Positions 7,887 through 15,972 of a DNA stretch of 64,000 nt are shown here, piece after piece. The DNA is from Clostridium sp. K13 (GTDB lineage Bacteria > Bacillota > Clostridia > Clostridiales > Clostridiaceae): contig NZ_JAASHM010000003.1 in NCBI RefSeq assembly GCF_019734195.1, positions 1 through 64,000 on the forward strand, in the 5' to 3' direction. A program made the translations under genes and the position numbers. Each line of letters begins with the position of its first letter. Position 1 is the stretch's first letter. A model generated the notes under the pieces. That model saw nothing but the letters and a program-made list of their open reading frames with translations, did not search any database and was not told where the DNA came from.

Positions 7887-8297
7887 ATGATAAAACCAAT
7901 TATGAAAGATGTATTATTTTTAGCACAAAAATCAGAAAATGCAACTAAAAATGATATTAACGTCATTGAAGATTTAATTGATACTCTAAGAGCAAATATA
8001 GATGATTGTGTTGGTATGGCAGCAAATATGATAGGAATTAAAAAGCGTATTATAGTTTTTTGTGTAGGAGATATTATAGTTCCAATGGTTAATCCTGTTA
8101 TAACAAAGAAAAATAATAGTTATGAAACAGAAGAGTGTTGTTTATCTTTAACTGGTTTTAGAAAAACTAATAGATATGAAACTATAGAAGTAGAATATCT
8201 TGATAGAGATTTTAAAAAACAAAAGGGTACATTTACAGGATTTGTAGCACAAATTATACAACATGAAATTGATCATTGTAATGGAATAATAATTTAA
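7887..8297 (+). CDS. Peptide-deformylase-like protein with altered motif 1
   Basis: 136 residues from ATG 7887 (Shine-Dalgarno AAAGGTG at 7872-7878; the in-frame GTG at 7878 overlaps that site). Motif 3, QHEIDH, with both metal histidines and the catalytic glutamate is intact (125-130). Motif 2 reads ECCLS rather than EGCLS (83-87). Motif 1 reads CVGMAANM, so the usual Gln of GxGLAAxQ is Met48. Deformylases remove formyl from nascent N-termini. This one is short and divergent and may be an accessory or altered-specificity member, not the main Def. Confidence 0.75.
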   Translation: MIKPIMKDVLFLAQKSENATKNDINVIEDLIDTLRANIDDCVGMAANMIGIKKRIIVFCVGDIIVPMVNPVITKKNNSYETEECCLSLTGFRKTNRYETIEVEYLDRDFKKQKGTFTGFVAQIIQHEIDHCNGIII

Positions 8298-8410
8298 TAA
8301 TTATAAAATCTTCATATATTTATGTAATATAACAGACAAATTAATAAACTCTAAATAATTAGAATATACATAATATTATTTTACTATAGTTAAGGAGAAA
8401 AAATAATATT

Positions 8411-9607
8411 ATGTATGATGATTTTTTATTAAGCAATAAATATTTCAGAAGCTTTTGTATTTACAGATTAATATTTGGAATTAGTTATAGCCTTATGATA
8501 CCTATTTTACCATTATTTTTTAAACATAATGGGATGAGTACAGTTACAATAGGAATAGTAATTTCATTATATGGTGTAAGCAAAACAATAATTCAAATAC
8601 CATTTGGAGTTATTTCCAATAACATAGGTGACAAACTAACATTAAAGTTAAGCTTACTATTAATGACTTTTATTCCTATTGGATATATATTAGCTAATAC
8701 ATGCTTTAATTACGGAACTTTATATGTTTTTCAAGGTGTAATATTAGGAATTGCTGCACCTGCCACGTACTCTATATTATCTAGAACATTAGATTCAAAT
8801 AGAAGAGGAGAATGTACTGGTTTGGCCTCAGCTGTTTTTACATTGGGAGGTGGAATTGGTGCAGCAATTTCAGGCTTAATACTAGAAAAATACACTAGCT
8901 TTAATTTAGTTTTTTATACTGCGTCAATAGGAATATTTTTTAGCTTACTATATGTAATGATTAGAATAAAAAAAGTAAAATCACCAAAATTAAAACAGCA
9001 AAATAATCATAATATAAAGGATATTTTATATGAAATAAAAAGCAGAAACTTAACATATAAAATTATTATTTTAGGAGCAAGTGCATTTTTAGGAGATTAT
9101 ATTTATTCATGTGTAGTTGCATTAATTCATTTTTATGGACAAGAAGTTTTAGGTGTATCAACCATTTATACCTCAGGAATTATATCAACTTATTTATTGG
9201 TTTTTGGTTTGGCGGCTCCAATTGCAGGATGGATTAGTGATAAAATAGGAGTTAAAAAACAATTATTTATGTCTTTTATAGTAATGATAATAGCACTTAC
9301 CATATTATCAATGATAAAAACATTAAGGTTATTTACTATATCTATTATAATATATTTTCTAGGAGCAACATTTTTAAATTCAGGTCTTCAAAACTCTTTA
9401 CTCAAATTTGGAGAAAAGAAAAAAGTTGAAGGGATAATATTTGGAGTTGTAGGAGCTTGTGAGTCATTAGGATATGCCATAGGACCAATTATATTATCTT
9501 ATATTTATAATATAAATAAAATTTTCTTTTTCCCATCTTTACTAATTTCAACTATTTTTATTTTTATAATATTTTTTATTTTAAGAAAGAATGCTTTTAA
9601 TATATAA
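8411..9607 (+). CDS. Major facilitator superfamily transporter, drug-efflux-like
   Basis: 398 residues with about twelve hydrophobic helices and the MFS pattern: first half with GMSTVTIGIVISLYGVSK and the loop-2-3 motif GVISNNIGDKLTLK (about residues 68-82), central hydrophilic loop near 180-210, and a second half with the equivalent GWISDKIGVKKQL. An arginine-rich SRTLDSNRRGE loop at about 120-130 is typical of the efflux branch. AAGGAGAA precedes the ATG. Substrate cannot be told from sequence. It is a single gene closed by a terminator. Confidence 0.8.
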   Translation: MYDDFLLSNKYFRSFCIYRLIFGISYSLMIPILPLFFKHNGMSTVTIGIVISLYGVSKTIIQIPFGVISNNIGDKLTLKLSLLLMTFIPIGYILANTCFNYGTLYVFQGVILGIAAPATYSILSRTLDSNRRGECTGLASAVFTLGGGIGAAISGLILEKYTSFNLVFYTASIGIFFSLLYVMIRIKKVKSPKLKQQNNHNIKDILYEIKSRNLTYKIIILGASAFLGDYIYSCVVALIHFYGQEVLGVSTIYTSGIISTYLLVFGLAAPIAGWISDKIGVKKQLFMSFIVMIIALTILSMIKTLRLFTISIIIYFLGATFLNSGLQNSLLKFGEKKKVEGIIFGVVGACESLGYAIGPIILSYIYNINKIFFFPSLLISTIFIFIIFFILRKNAFNI

Positions 9608-9608
9608 A

Positions 9609-9640
9609 ATTCCTAAATTTTTATTTTAGGAATTTTTTTT
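9609..9640 (+). terminator. Intrinsic terminator of the MFS gene
   Basis: TTCCTAAA pairs with TTTAGGAA, followed by eight T. Confidence 0.75.
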
Positions 9641-9700
9641 ATGTTTTTATGAGTATTATATAAAGAATAAATATTTAGTAGGAGGGAGAAATATTAAAGA

Positions 9701-9794
9701 GTTAATAAATATATATGTAGAAAGATATGTTTTATGAACAGAAACAAACGCTATTTTTGCGCTAGGTTAATAAATATATATGTAGAAAGATATG
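9701..9794 (+). repeat. 29-bp direct repeat flanking a 36-bp insert at a gene start
   Basis: The same 29 bases occur at 9701-9729 and 9766-9794, beginning GTTAATAAATATATATGTAG. Between them are 36 bp of different composition with a small hairpin (AACGC, T-rich loop, GCGCT). The repeat is the 5' coding end of the permease gene, so the start region has been duplicated. The frame from copy 1 ends at TGA 9735-9737, which overlaps the ATG at 9734. Confidence 0.8.
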
Positions 9795-10396
9795 ATTTCT
9801 TTTTGAAATTAACCTTTCAGCATCTAGCTATATCAGGAATATCTATAGTTATTGCAACAATTCTAGGTGGAATATTAGGAATTGTTATAAGTGAATATAA
9901 GAAAAGTTCGAAATTTGTTTTAGGAATAGTAAATTTTCTTTATACAATACCTTCTATATCTTTTCTAGGATTTTTAATACCTTTTTCAGGTATAGGCAAT
10001 ACCACGGCAATAATAGCTTTAACTATATACGCTTTATTACCAATGATAAGAAATACATATGCGGGAATGGAAAACGTAGATTCATCAATTATAGAATCTG
10101 CTCGTGGGATGGGAAGTACAGAATTTCAAATACTATATAAAATTAAAATTCCAATGGCTACTACAGTAATTTTAGCAGGTTTTAAAAATATGGTAGTTAT
10201 GACAATAGCTCTTGCTGGTATTGCCTCATTTATAGGTGCAGGAGGATTAGGCGTTGCAGTATATAGAGGTATAACAACTAATAATTCAATATTAACAATT
10301 GCAGGTAGCTTATTAATAGCATTATTGGCTTTATTATTAGATTTTATTATTAGTGTTATTGAGAAAAAGATAGTAAAAATTTGGAGGTTGAGTTAA
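9734..10396 (+). CDS. Osmoprotectant-type (OpuB/ProW-like) ABC transporter permease
   Basis: 220 residues with about five to six transmembrane helices and the BPD-transporter EAA loop ESARGMGSTEFQILYKIKIP (about 130-150), closest to glycine betaine/choline permeases. From about residue 12 it reads LINIYVERYDFFLKLTFQHL, the normal N-terminus of the family. The first ~11 residues (MNRNKRYFCAR) come from the inserted repeat unit. The natural Shine-Dalgarno GGAGGGAG (9681-9688) faces an in-frame ATT at 9693; that frame ends at 9737, overlapping the new ATG, so reinitiation would be needed. Its TAA overlaps the next ATG by one base. Confidence 0.8.
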   Translation: MNRNKRYFCARLINIYVERYDFFLKLTFQHLAISGISIVIATILGGILGIVISEYKKSSKFVLGIVNFLYTIPSISFLGFLIPFSGIGNTTAIIALTIYALLPMIRNTYAGMENVDSSIIESARGMGSTEFQILYKIKIPMATTVILAGFKNMVVMTIALAGIASFIGAGGLGVAVYRGITTNNSILTIAGSLLIALLALLLDFIISVIEKKIVKIWRLS

Positions 10397-11292
10397 TGAG
10401 GGGGATTAAAAGAATCTTAATATTTATACTAATTATAATATTATGCATTGCAACATTAGGATGTTCTAATAAAAATGATACTATTAAAATAGCAACAAAA
10501 CCAATGACAGAACAATTTATATTAGGAGAAATGCTCAAGCTATTGATTGAAGAAAACACTGATTTAAAAGTAGAAATTACAAAAGGAATAGGCGGTGGAA
10601 CTAGTAATATTCATCCTGCTATACTTAAGGGAGATTTTGACCTTTATCCTGAATATACAGGTACTAGTTGGAGCTTTGTGTTAAAGGAAGAGGGCATTCC
10701 AGATGATGAAACATTATATAATGAATTGAAAAATAAATATAATAGCGAATATGATTTGAGTTGGATTGGATTATATGGATTTAACAATACTTATGGATTA
10801 GTTATTAGAAAAGATCTAGCAGAGCAATATAATATAAAAACATATTCAGACTTAGCTAAATATTCAAAGGATTTTACTTTTGGGGCTGAATATGATTTTT
10901 ATGAAAGAGAAGATGGCTTTGATGCTTTATGTAAAGAGTATGGAATGAAATTTAAAAAATCTGTTGATTTAGATATTGGATTAAAATATGATGCTATAAA
11001 CTCTAAAGAAATAGACATTATGAATGTTTTTACTACAGATTGACAACTTTCTAATTCTAATGTTGTACTATTAGATGACGACAAAGAATTTTATCAAACT
11101 TATTATTGTGGAACTATAGTACGAAATAACACATTAAAGAAATATCCTGAACTTAAAGATGTATTAATGAAAATGAATAATATATTGACCGAAGGTGAAA
11201 TGGCAGAGTTAAATTATAAAGTTGAAACTGAAAAAGAGGATGAGGTAAAAGTTGCTAAAGACTTCCTAAAAGATAAAGGATTATTAAAATAA
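10396..11292 (+). pseudogene. OpuAC-like osmoprotectant-binding lipoprotein gene with internal TGA
   Basis: ATG 10396 with GGAGGTTGAG. The product has a lipoprotein signal (IILCIATLGCSNKN) and the OpuAC-type fold: IKIATKPMTEQFILGEML, GGGTSNIHPAILKGDFDLYPEYTGTSW interrupted by no gap, and AINSKEIDIMNVFTTD. TGA at 11041-11043 then stops translation. The frame resumes with QLSNSNVVLLDDDKEFYQTY and runs to TAA 11290-11292. The family usually has Thr-Thr-Asp-Gly-Gln-Leu here, so GGA to TGA is the likely change. The truncated protein lacks about 80 residues including part of the second lobe. Selenocysteine read-through is unlikely because glycine is the conserved residue. Confidence 0.82.
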
Positions 11293-11313
11293 AAATTAAT
11301 AAGGAGGATAGCA

Positions 11314-12045
11314 ATGGGTGAAAGAGGGTTTATAGAATTAAAAAATATAAGTAAAGTATATGGTGATAAAATAATATTAAATAATATCAATCTAAAAATT
11401 AATAAAGGTGAATTTGTAACTATAATAGGAAGCTCAGGATGTGGTAAAACTACATGTTTAAAATTAATTAATGGCTTAATAACTCCAGATTATGGACAAG
11501 TTTTCGTAAATAATACTGATATTTCTCAAGTAGATAAAATAGCTTTAAGAAGAGGTATAGGTTACGTTATTCAAGAAATAGATTTATTTCCGCATATGAA
11601 TGTTAGAAAGAATATATCATATATACCTAATTTAGTTAAAATGGAAAGTAAAGAAAATATAAATAAGAAAGTAAAAGAATTAATAAAAGCAGTGGGATTA
11701 AATGAGGATATGTTGGAAAGGTATCCAAGTGAACTTTCAGGAGGACAAAGACAAAGAGTAGGAATTGCAAGAGCCTTAGCAAGTAATGCAAAAATTTTGC
11801 TTATGGATGAACCTTTCGGAGCTGTAGATGAAATAACTAGAAAACTTTTACAAGATGAAATATTAAGAATATATAGAGAACTTAGTATGACAATTGTATT
11901 TATTACTCATGATATTAAAGAAGCATTAAAATTAAGAACTAAAGTAGTTATAATGGATAAAGGAAAAATAGTTCAAATTGATACTCCAGAGGAAATAACA
12001 AAAAGACCTAAGACAATTTTAGTTAAAAATTTAGTTGGTGTATAA
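11314..12045 (+). CDS. Osmoprotectant-type ABC transporter ATP-binding protein
   Basis: 243 residues; Walker A GSSGCGKTT (about 37-45), Q-loop, signature LSGGQRQRVG (about 140), Walker B ILLMDEPFG, and switch histidine in FITHD. Most similar in style to OpuBA/OpuCA-type ATPases, but it ends right after the nucleotide-binding domain, with no CBS pair, so any ionic-strength sensing CBS module is absent. Shine-Dalgarno AAGGAGGAT. The gene order permease, binding protein, ATPase makes a three-gene transporter. With the binding protein truncated and the permease start rearranged, this intact ATPase may lack working partners. Confidence 0.85.
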   Translation: MGERGFIELKNISKVYGDKIILNNINLKINKGEFVTIIGSSGCGKTTCLKLINGLITPDYGQVFVNNTDISQVDKIALRRGIGYVIQEIDLFPHMNVRKNISYIPNLVKMESKENINKKVKELIKAVGLNEDMLERYPSELSGGQRQRVGIARALASNAKILLMDEPFGAVDEITRKLLQDEILRIYRELSMTIVFITHDIKEALKLRTKVVIMDKGKIVQIDTPEEITKRPKTILVKNLVGV

Positions 12046-12156
12046 TTATATATCTATAGTTAGTAATTTTAATTATACAAATTAAAATATAGGTCATACT
12101 ATAATAAAGCAAATAGTTTCTTATATAATAAAATCAGATAACGGATGTGATATATA

Positions 12157-12621
12157 GTGGATAACATAGAAAAAGATAATATTTTTAGATGCTATACTTT
12201 AGATTACTTAGGAAAATATCGTTTTTATGAAGAAGAAGAGTTTGTAGATGTAGTTAAAGATGGAGAATATATTTTAGAAAATCTAAAAGAAAGTAATAGA
12301 TTTGATTATAATAATGTTTCCTATACATTTACTAAGTTTGGAAATATATCAGAAGGTATAACTGAAAACAATGTTAATTTAGAAATAGAAAAAGATAATA
12401 TTAACGTAAAGTTTAATGGAGAAACAACCCATTTAGATTTAATATATAAAATGGAGATAAAGGAGCTTGAAGATCATTATAGAGTTGCAACGAGGATAAG
12501 TGAAAAAGGTGGAAATATATCTACATTACTATATATAAATTTGAAAGATAAAGATGATTGTTTAAACGCATTAGAGGCAGTAAGAGATTATCAAGAAGAA
12601 TTAAAGAATACCTCAAAATGA
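12157..12621 (+). CDS. Hypothetical soluble acidic protein
   Basis: 154 residues, GTG start with GGATGTGAT a few bases upstream, a spacing used repeatedly in this window. The product is hydrophilic and acidic, with alternating beta-like strands (FRCYTLDYLGKYRFYEEEEF, later NVSYTFTKFGNISEGI) and a helical C-terminus. It has no signal peptide, membrane segment or motif I recognise. No operon partner is evident. Confidence 0.55.
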   Translation: MDNIEKDNIFRCYTLDYLGKYRFYEEEEFVDVVKDGEYILENLKESNRFDYNNVSYTFTKFGNISEGITENNVNLEIEKDNINVKFNGETTHLDLIYKMEIKELEDHYRVATRISEKGGNISTLLYINLKDKDDCLNALEAVRDYQEELKNTSK

Positions 12622-12880
12622 TTTATATGTAAACTTAATAAGCGAATTAATATAACTAAAACAATATTAGATATATTAATTTGCCTATATTATTTTAAAG
12701 ACTTTTATATACTTATATATGATTTTATAAAAATATAATCAATTTTTATAGAAATAATTATTAATATTGTATAAAGTTACAAATATTGAAGTGTGTATAA
12801 AGTAATTTTTATAGTTCTTTGATTATACTACAAAAGTAAAGGGGGGATGTAAACTATTACCTTAATAAAAGGATTAAATA

Positions 12881-13060
12881 ATAGCTTTTGGAGATGGTCA
12901 TAATGATAGCTCAATGGTTAAATATGCAGGATTAGGTATTGCTATGGATAATGCTGTTAAAGAATTAAAGGACATAGCAGACTATATTACATTATCAAAT
13001 GATGAAGATGGAATTGCTCATGCTATAGATAAGTTTGTTAATACAGAAGTGTTAGTATAA
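12881..13060 (+). pseudogene. C-terminal relic of a Cof-type HAD phosphatase
   Basis: An open frame without a start reads IAFGDGHNDSSMVKYAGLGI then AMDNAVKELKDIADYIT and DGIAHAIDKF, ending at TAA 13058. GDxxND followed by the GIAMxNA block is HAD motif IV and the C-terminal end of the Cof/type IIB subfamily. The catalytic DxD motif and cap domain are missing. Only about 58 codons survive. Confidence 0.75.
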
Positions 13061-13072
13061 TAATAATTACAT

Positions 13073-13104
13073 AAAGTAGGGATAGATACATCCCTACTTT
13101 TTTT
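13073..13104. terminator. Intrinsic terminator after the HAD relic
   Basis: AAAGTAGGGAT pairs with ATCCCTACTTT, followed by a T-run. Confidence 0.75.
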
Positions 13105-13190
13105 ATATAAAACTTTCTATATTCTGTTGGTGTAATTTCAATTGCTTTTCTAAAAACATCAGTAAAATAATTAATATTAATTAAGTTGTA
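13105..13190 (-). pseudogene. Fragment of an AraC-family regulator
   Basis: On the minus strand the frame contains NYFTDVFRKAIEITPTEYRK, matching the end of the second helix-turn-helix of AraC/XylS regulators (the usual pattern is YFxxxFKKxxGxTPxEYR). The flanking sequence on both sides is AT-rich and unrelated. No start, no first HTH and no sensor domain remain. Confidence 0.65.
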
Positions 13191-13273
13191 ATATTGAATA
13201 ATTATTATGAATAAAAATAGGATATACAAAATAAAAGCTTTATATAAATATAAAAGATAAAGGAAGGATTATA

Positions 13274-13840
13274 ATGGATGATTTAGTATTCAACATATGT
13301 GAAAGAAGTGAAAAGGGAAGTAAAGTAAGAAAAAATGGAGAAATTCCTTGTATTGTTTATGGAAATGACCATCACAAGTCTTTATCTGCTAAAATTACAA
13401 AAAAAGAAATGATTAGATTGCTAAGATATCCTAAGAGTTCAGTTGTATCTTTAAATTTAAATGGGGATTTTAAAAAGTGTATTGTTAAAGAGATGCAACA
13501 AGATGCTTTTGGAAAGATAATTCATATAGATTTTCAAAGCATAAATAAAGGTGATTTAGTAAAATTAAAAATTCCAATTAGTTTTGTTGGACAAGAGACT
13601 CTATTGTCTAAAAGTTTATTATTAGAATCATTTATTACAGAAGTGGAGTTACAAGGTGAACCTGATAAATTTCCTAATAATATAACTGTAGATGTATCTA
13701 AATTAGAAGAAGGAAGTCAAATTTTTATTAAAGATCTATCTATACCAAATGAAATAGTATTAGAAAGCAATAAAGATTTAGCAGTAGCTAAAATAGGATA
13801 TAACTCTAAAAATGAAGAAAGTGATAATGAGGAAGAATAA
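13274..13840 (+). CDS. rplY: Ribosomal protein L25 / general stress protein Ctc
   Basis: 188 residues, two-domain TL5/Ctc form of L25, which binds 5S rRNA in the large subunit. The N-terminal L25 domain shows SEKGSKVRKNGEIPCIVYG (about 12-31) and the C-terminal beta domain follows from about 95 (GDLVKLKIPISFVGQE, then GEPDKFPNNITVDVSKLEEG). The acidic tail (EESDNEEE) is common in the family. ATG has AAAGGAAGGA upstream. Single gene with a terminator about 15 bp after the stop. Confidence 0.92.
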   Translation: MDDLVFNICERSEKGSKVRKNGEIPCIVYGNDHHKSLSAKITKKEMIRLLRYPKSSVVSLNLNGDFKKCIVKEMQQDAFGKIIHIDFQSINKGDLVKLKIPISFVGQETLLSKSLLLESFITEVELQGEPDKFPNNITVDVSKLEEGSQIFIKDLSIPNEIVLESNKDLAVAKIGYNSKNEESDNEEE

Positions 13841-13852
13841 TAATATTCATAG

Positions 13853-13890
13853 CAAGGAGACTAAAAAAATATGGTCTCTTTGTTTATTTT
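13853..13890 (+). terminator. Intrinsic terminator of rplY
   Basis: AAGGAGAC pairs with GTCTCTTT across an A-rich loop, then a T-rich tail. Confidence 0.65.
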
Positions 13891-13933
13891 TTATCAACTT
13901 ATATTAAAATGAATTAATATTTAGAAATAATTT

Positions 13934-13980
13934 ATCCCATAAGAATTGTAAAATACAATTCTTATGGGATTTTAATTTTT
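13934..13980. terminator. Bidirectional terminator between convergent genes
   Basis: A 15-bp perfect stem, ATCCCATAAGAATTG with its complement at 13956-13970, sits between rplY and the minus-strand gene and has T-rich sequence on the plus side. Confidence 0.8.
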
Positions 13981-13998
13981 ATAGTGTATAAGTATATA

Positions 13999-14265
13999 TT
14001 AGAAGAATGAAATAAATACAAATAATGCAAAAATAATATTTATGGTACCTAGCACTATTCCTATGATAGCTAAAGCTTTACCTTTTTGATAATCTCTGGA
14101 TATTTGTGATAAGCCTATTGATGAAAGAACAACTGCCACTATTCCAATAATTCCGAAAAAGTTTAAGAAACAAGATATAATACCTAGAACAAATCCTGCA
14201 ATAGATAAACCGTTGTAAGAATTATTTGAGTTTTCAAGTTGATTATTTTTGTTATTTTCGCTCAA
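13999..14265 (-). CDS. DUF4190-like small membrane protein
   Basis: 88 residues from TTG with GGGGGT upstream on the minus strand. An Asn/Ser-rich hydrophilic N-terminus of about 20 residues is followed by two hydrophobic helices: GLSIAGFVLGIISCFLNFFG and AIIGIVLGTINIIFALFVF. Between them is QISRDYQKGKALA. This is the typical DUF4190 layout; function unknown. Confidence 0.75.
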   Translation of the reverse strand: MSENNKNNQLENSNNSYNGLSIAGFVLGIISCFLNFFGIIGIVAVVLSSIGLSQISRDYQKGKALAIIGIVLGTINIIFALFVFISFF

Positions 14266-14280
14266 CGTTAATACCCCCGT

Positions 14281-14656
14281 TATTAATTAGTAAATTATAT
14301 GAAATTATTAATCTAAATATGATAATTAAGTTAAATGATATATGTAGCTATAAAATTAGAGTGGTTTTAAATTTTAATTAATATAAGTAAGTGATTTAAA
14401 AAAAAGGAATAAAATTGGATATGTTTGCTAACAATAAAATCAATAACTATTTTAATTTAAATATTTTTTCTTTCAAAATTTATGAAGAAATGAATTTATA
14501 TTAAGTACTAATATATTTAGAGTTAAACCTTTTAATTTATAGTTATATACAAGTTGAATATAAGTTATTTATATTCAATTCAAAAGAGGATGCTCTTAAG
14601 GCTACGAAAGAATATAAAAATAGAAAAAATATATAATAATAAAACTAAATTTAGTA
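14281..14656. other. Gene-free AT-rich interval
   Basis: No convincing gene. A short plus-strand frame near 14575-14635 (SKEDALKATKEYKNRKNI) could be a degraded coding end but is too short to assign. Confidence 0.4.
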
Positions 14657-14685
14657 TTGATAAATTTTAAATAAACATATATACT
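14657..14685 (+). promoter_or_regulatory. Promoter of the preQ1 leader
   Basis: TTGATA (14657-14662), 17-bp spacer, TATACT (14680-14685). Transcription would start about 30 nt before the riboswitch. Confidence 0.75.
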
Positions 14686-14720
14686 GAATAGGTAAAATTT
14701 ATATACTCAGATTAATTCTG

Positions 14721-14758
14721 AGAGAGGTTCGTAACCATCCCTCTATAAAAAACTAGGA
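14721..14758 (+). ncRNA. PreQ1-I riboswitch
   Basis: The stretch matches the class I preQ1 aptamer: AGAGGTTC, loop GTAACCATC, CCTCT, then the A-rich segment ATAAAAAACTAGGA that completes the pseudoknot. It senses 7-aminomethyl-7-deazaguanine, a queuosine precursor. An intrinsic terminator begins just downstream, as expected for transcriptional OFF control. The next genes are a nucleoside hydrolase and an ECF transporter S subunit. Confidence 0.92.
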
Positions 14759-14760
14759 CC

Positions 14761-14808
14761 ACTAATAAACTTTAATATTTTTAAAGCTATTAGTTCAATT
14801 TTGTTGTT
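14761..14808 (+). terminator. Riboswitch expression-platform terminator
   Basis: ACTAATA-CTTTAA pairs with TTAAAG-TATTAGT, followed by a T-rich stretch with interspersed G. It starts two bases after the aptamer. Confidence 0.75.
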
Positions 14809-14846
14809 ATAATTTCAATAAAATAATACTAGATTTTAATATATGA

Positions 14847-14880
14847 GGGAGCTATTAATAATAATAGCTCCCTTTGTTTT
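14847..14880 (+). terminator. Second hairpin/terminator in the leader
   Basis: AGGGAGCTATTA pairs with TAATAGCTCCCT, followed by TTGTTTTG. Confidence 0.7.
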
Positions 14881-14881
14881 G

Positions 14882-14918
14882 TGATGGAATGAACAAATGT
14901 TTATTCCATTTTTTATTT
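14882..14918 (+). terminator. Third hairpin/terminator in the leader
   Basis: ATGGAATGAAC pairs with GTTTATTCCAT across AAAT, then TTTTTATTTT. It lies about 50 bp before the nucleoside-hydrolase start. Confidence 0.65.
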
Positions 14919-14963
14919 TCTGAATATAAATTTTATATTAACTTAATGAAGGAGAAGATAAAA

Positions 14964-15938
14964 TTGAAAAAGAAAGTAATAATTGATTGTGATCCAGGTA
15001 TAGATGATTCATTAGCATTAATTTTAGCATTGAACTCACCAGAGATCGAAGTTATAGGAATTACAACCGTTTCAGGTAATGTAAAAGCAGATCAGGGAGC
15101 AAGAAATGTATTAAAAGTATTAAAACTAATGAAGAGAGAAGATATACCGGTATACATAGGAGAAGAGGTTCCATTAGAAAGAGATTTAATAACAGCCCAA
15201 GATACTCATGGGGAAGATGGCCTTGGCGAAACTAATTATCAACAAGCAGATGTAGAGATAAATTATGGGGGAGTAGATTTCATCTTAGAAAAGGCAATAA
15301 ATGGCAATGTAAGTTTAATTGCATTAGGACCATTAACTAATTTAGCAAAAGCAATAGAAAAGGATTTAGAAGCTTTTAATATGATAAATGAAATAGTTTC
15401 TATGGGAGGAGCATTTAAGTCTCATGGTAATTGTTCACAAGTGGCAGAATTTAATTATTGGGTAGATCCCCATGGAGTTAAAGAAGTATTTGATAAAAGT
15501 AAGGTTCCTTTTTCCATGGTTGGATTAGATGTTACTAGAGAAATAGTATTAACACCTAATCTTATAGAACTTATTAAACAAATTGGTGGAGATGTAGCTA
15601 ATTTTATTGTAGATATAACTAAATTTTATGTTGATTTCCATTGGAAGCAAGAAAGAACTTTAGGATGTGTAATTAATGATCCATTGGCAGTAGCATATTT
15701 TATTGATAGAAGCATTTGTGAAGGGTTTACATCATATTTAGATATAGTTGTTGATGGGATAGCAGTAGGACAAACTTTAGTTGATGTTGGTGAATTTTAT
15801 AAAAAAGAGCATAATGGACTTATTTTGAATAAGGTAGATTCTAAAAAATTTATGAAAATGTTTTTAGAGAGAATTTTTCCAGATAATCAAAAAGATATTG
15901 AAATAGTACTTAGTAATCCTAAATATGGAGTAAATTAA
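14964..15938 (+). CDS. IunH-type nucleoside hydrolase, probable queuosine hydrolase
   Basis: 324 residues from TTG 14964, chosen for AAGGAGAAG (14949-14957) at 6 nt. The calcium-binding signature DCDPGIDDSLAL (about 8-19) and EIVSMGGAF with the later C-terminal NDPLAV block identify the inosine-uridine hydrolase family. These enzymes split the N-glycosidic bond of ribonucleosides. Because a preQ1 riboswitch leads the transcript and an ECF S subunit follows, the likely substrate is queuosine, releasing queuine, as reported for QueK-type enzymes in clostridial queuosine salvage. That role is inferred from context; the fold alone cannot separate it from purine or pyrimidine hydrolases. Confidence 0.8.
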   Translation: MKKKVIIDCDPGIDDSLALILALNSPEIEVIGITTVSGNVKADQGARNVLKVLKLMKREDIPVYIGEEVPLERDLITAQDTHGEDGLGETNYQQADVEINYGGVDFILEKAINGNVSLIALGPLTNLAKAIEKDLEAFNMINEIVSMGGAFKSHGNCSQVAEFNYWVDPHGVKEVFDKSKVPFSMVGLDVTREIVLTPNLIELIKQIGGDVANFIVDITKFYVDFHWKQERTLGCVINDPLAVAYFIDRSICEGFTSYLDIVVDGIAVGQTLVDVGEFYKKEHNGLILNKVDSKKFMKMFLERIFPDNQKDIEIVLSNPKYGVN

Positions 15939-15972
15939 ATAAATTTAAAGCGTAAATAATGGGGGATTTAAT

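Noticed and set aside
11041-11043. TGA as a selenocysteine codon in the binding protein
   Set aside because: The conserved residue is glycine, no selenocysteine-like function is expected in an OpuAC fold, and no SECIS-like hairpin follows.
4523-11043. Genetic code reassignment of stop codons
   Set aside because: The internal stops are of two types (TAA and TGA) and fall in otherwise decaying genes. All intact genes end at normal stops.
14575-14635. Short frame reading SKEDALKATKEYK
   Set aside because: Too short, no start, and no family could be named with any confidence.
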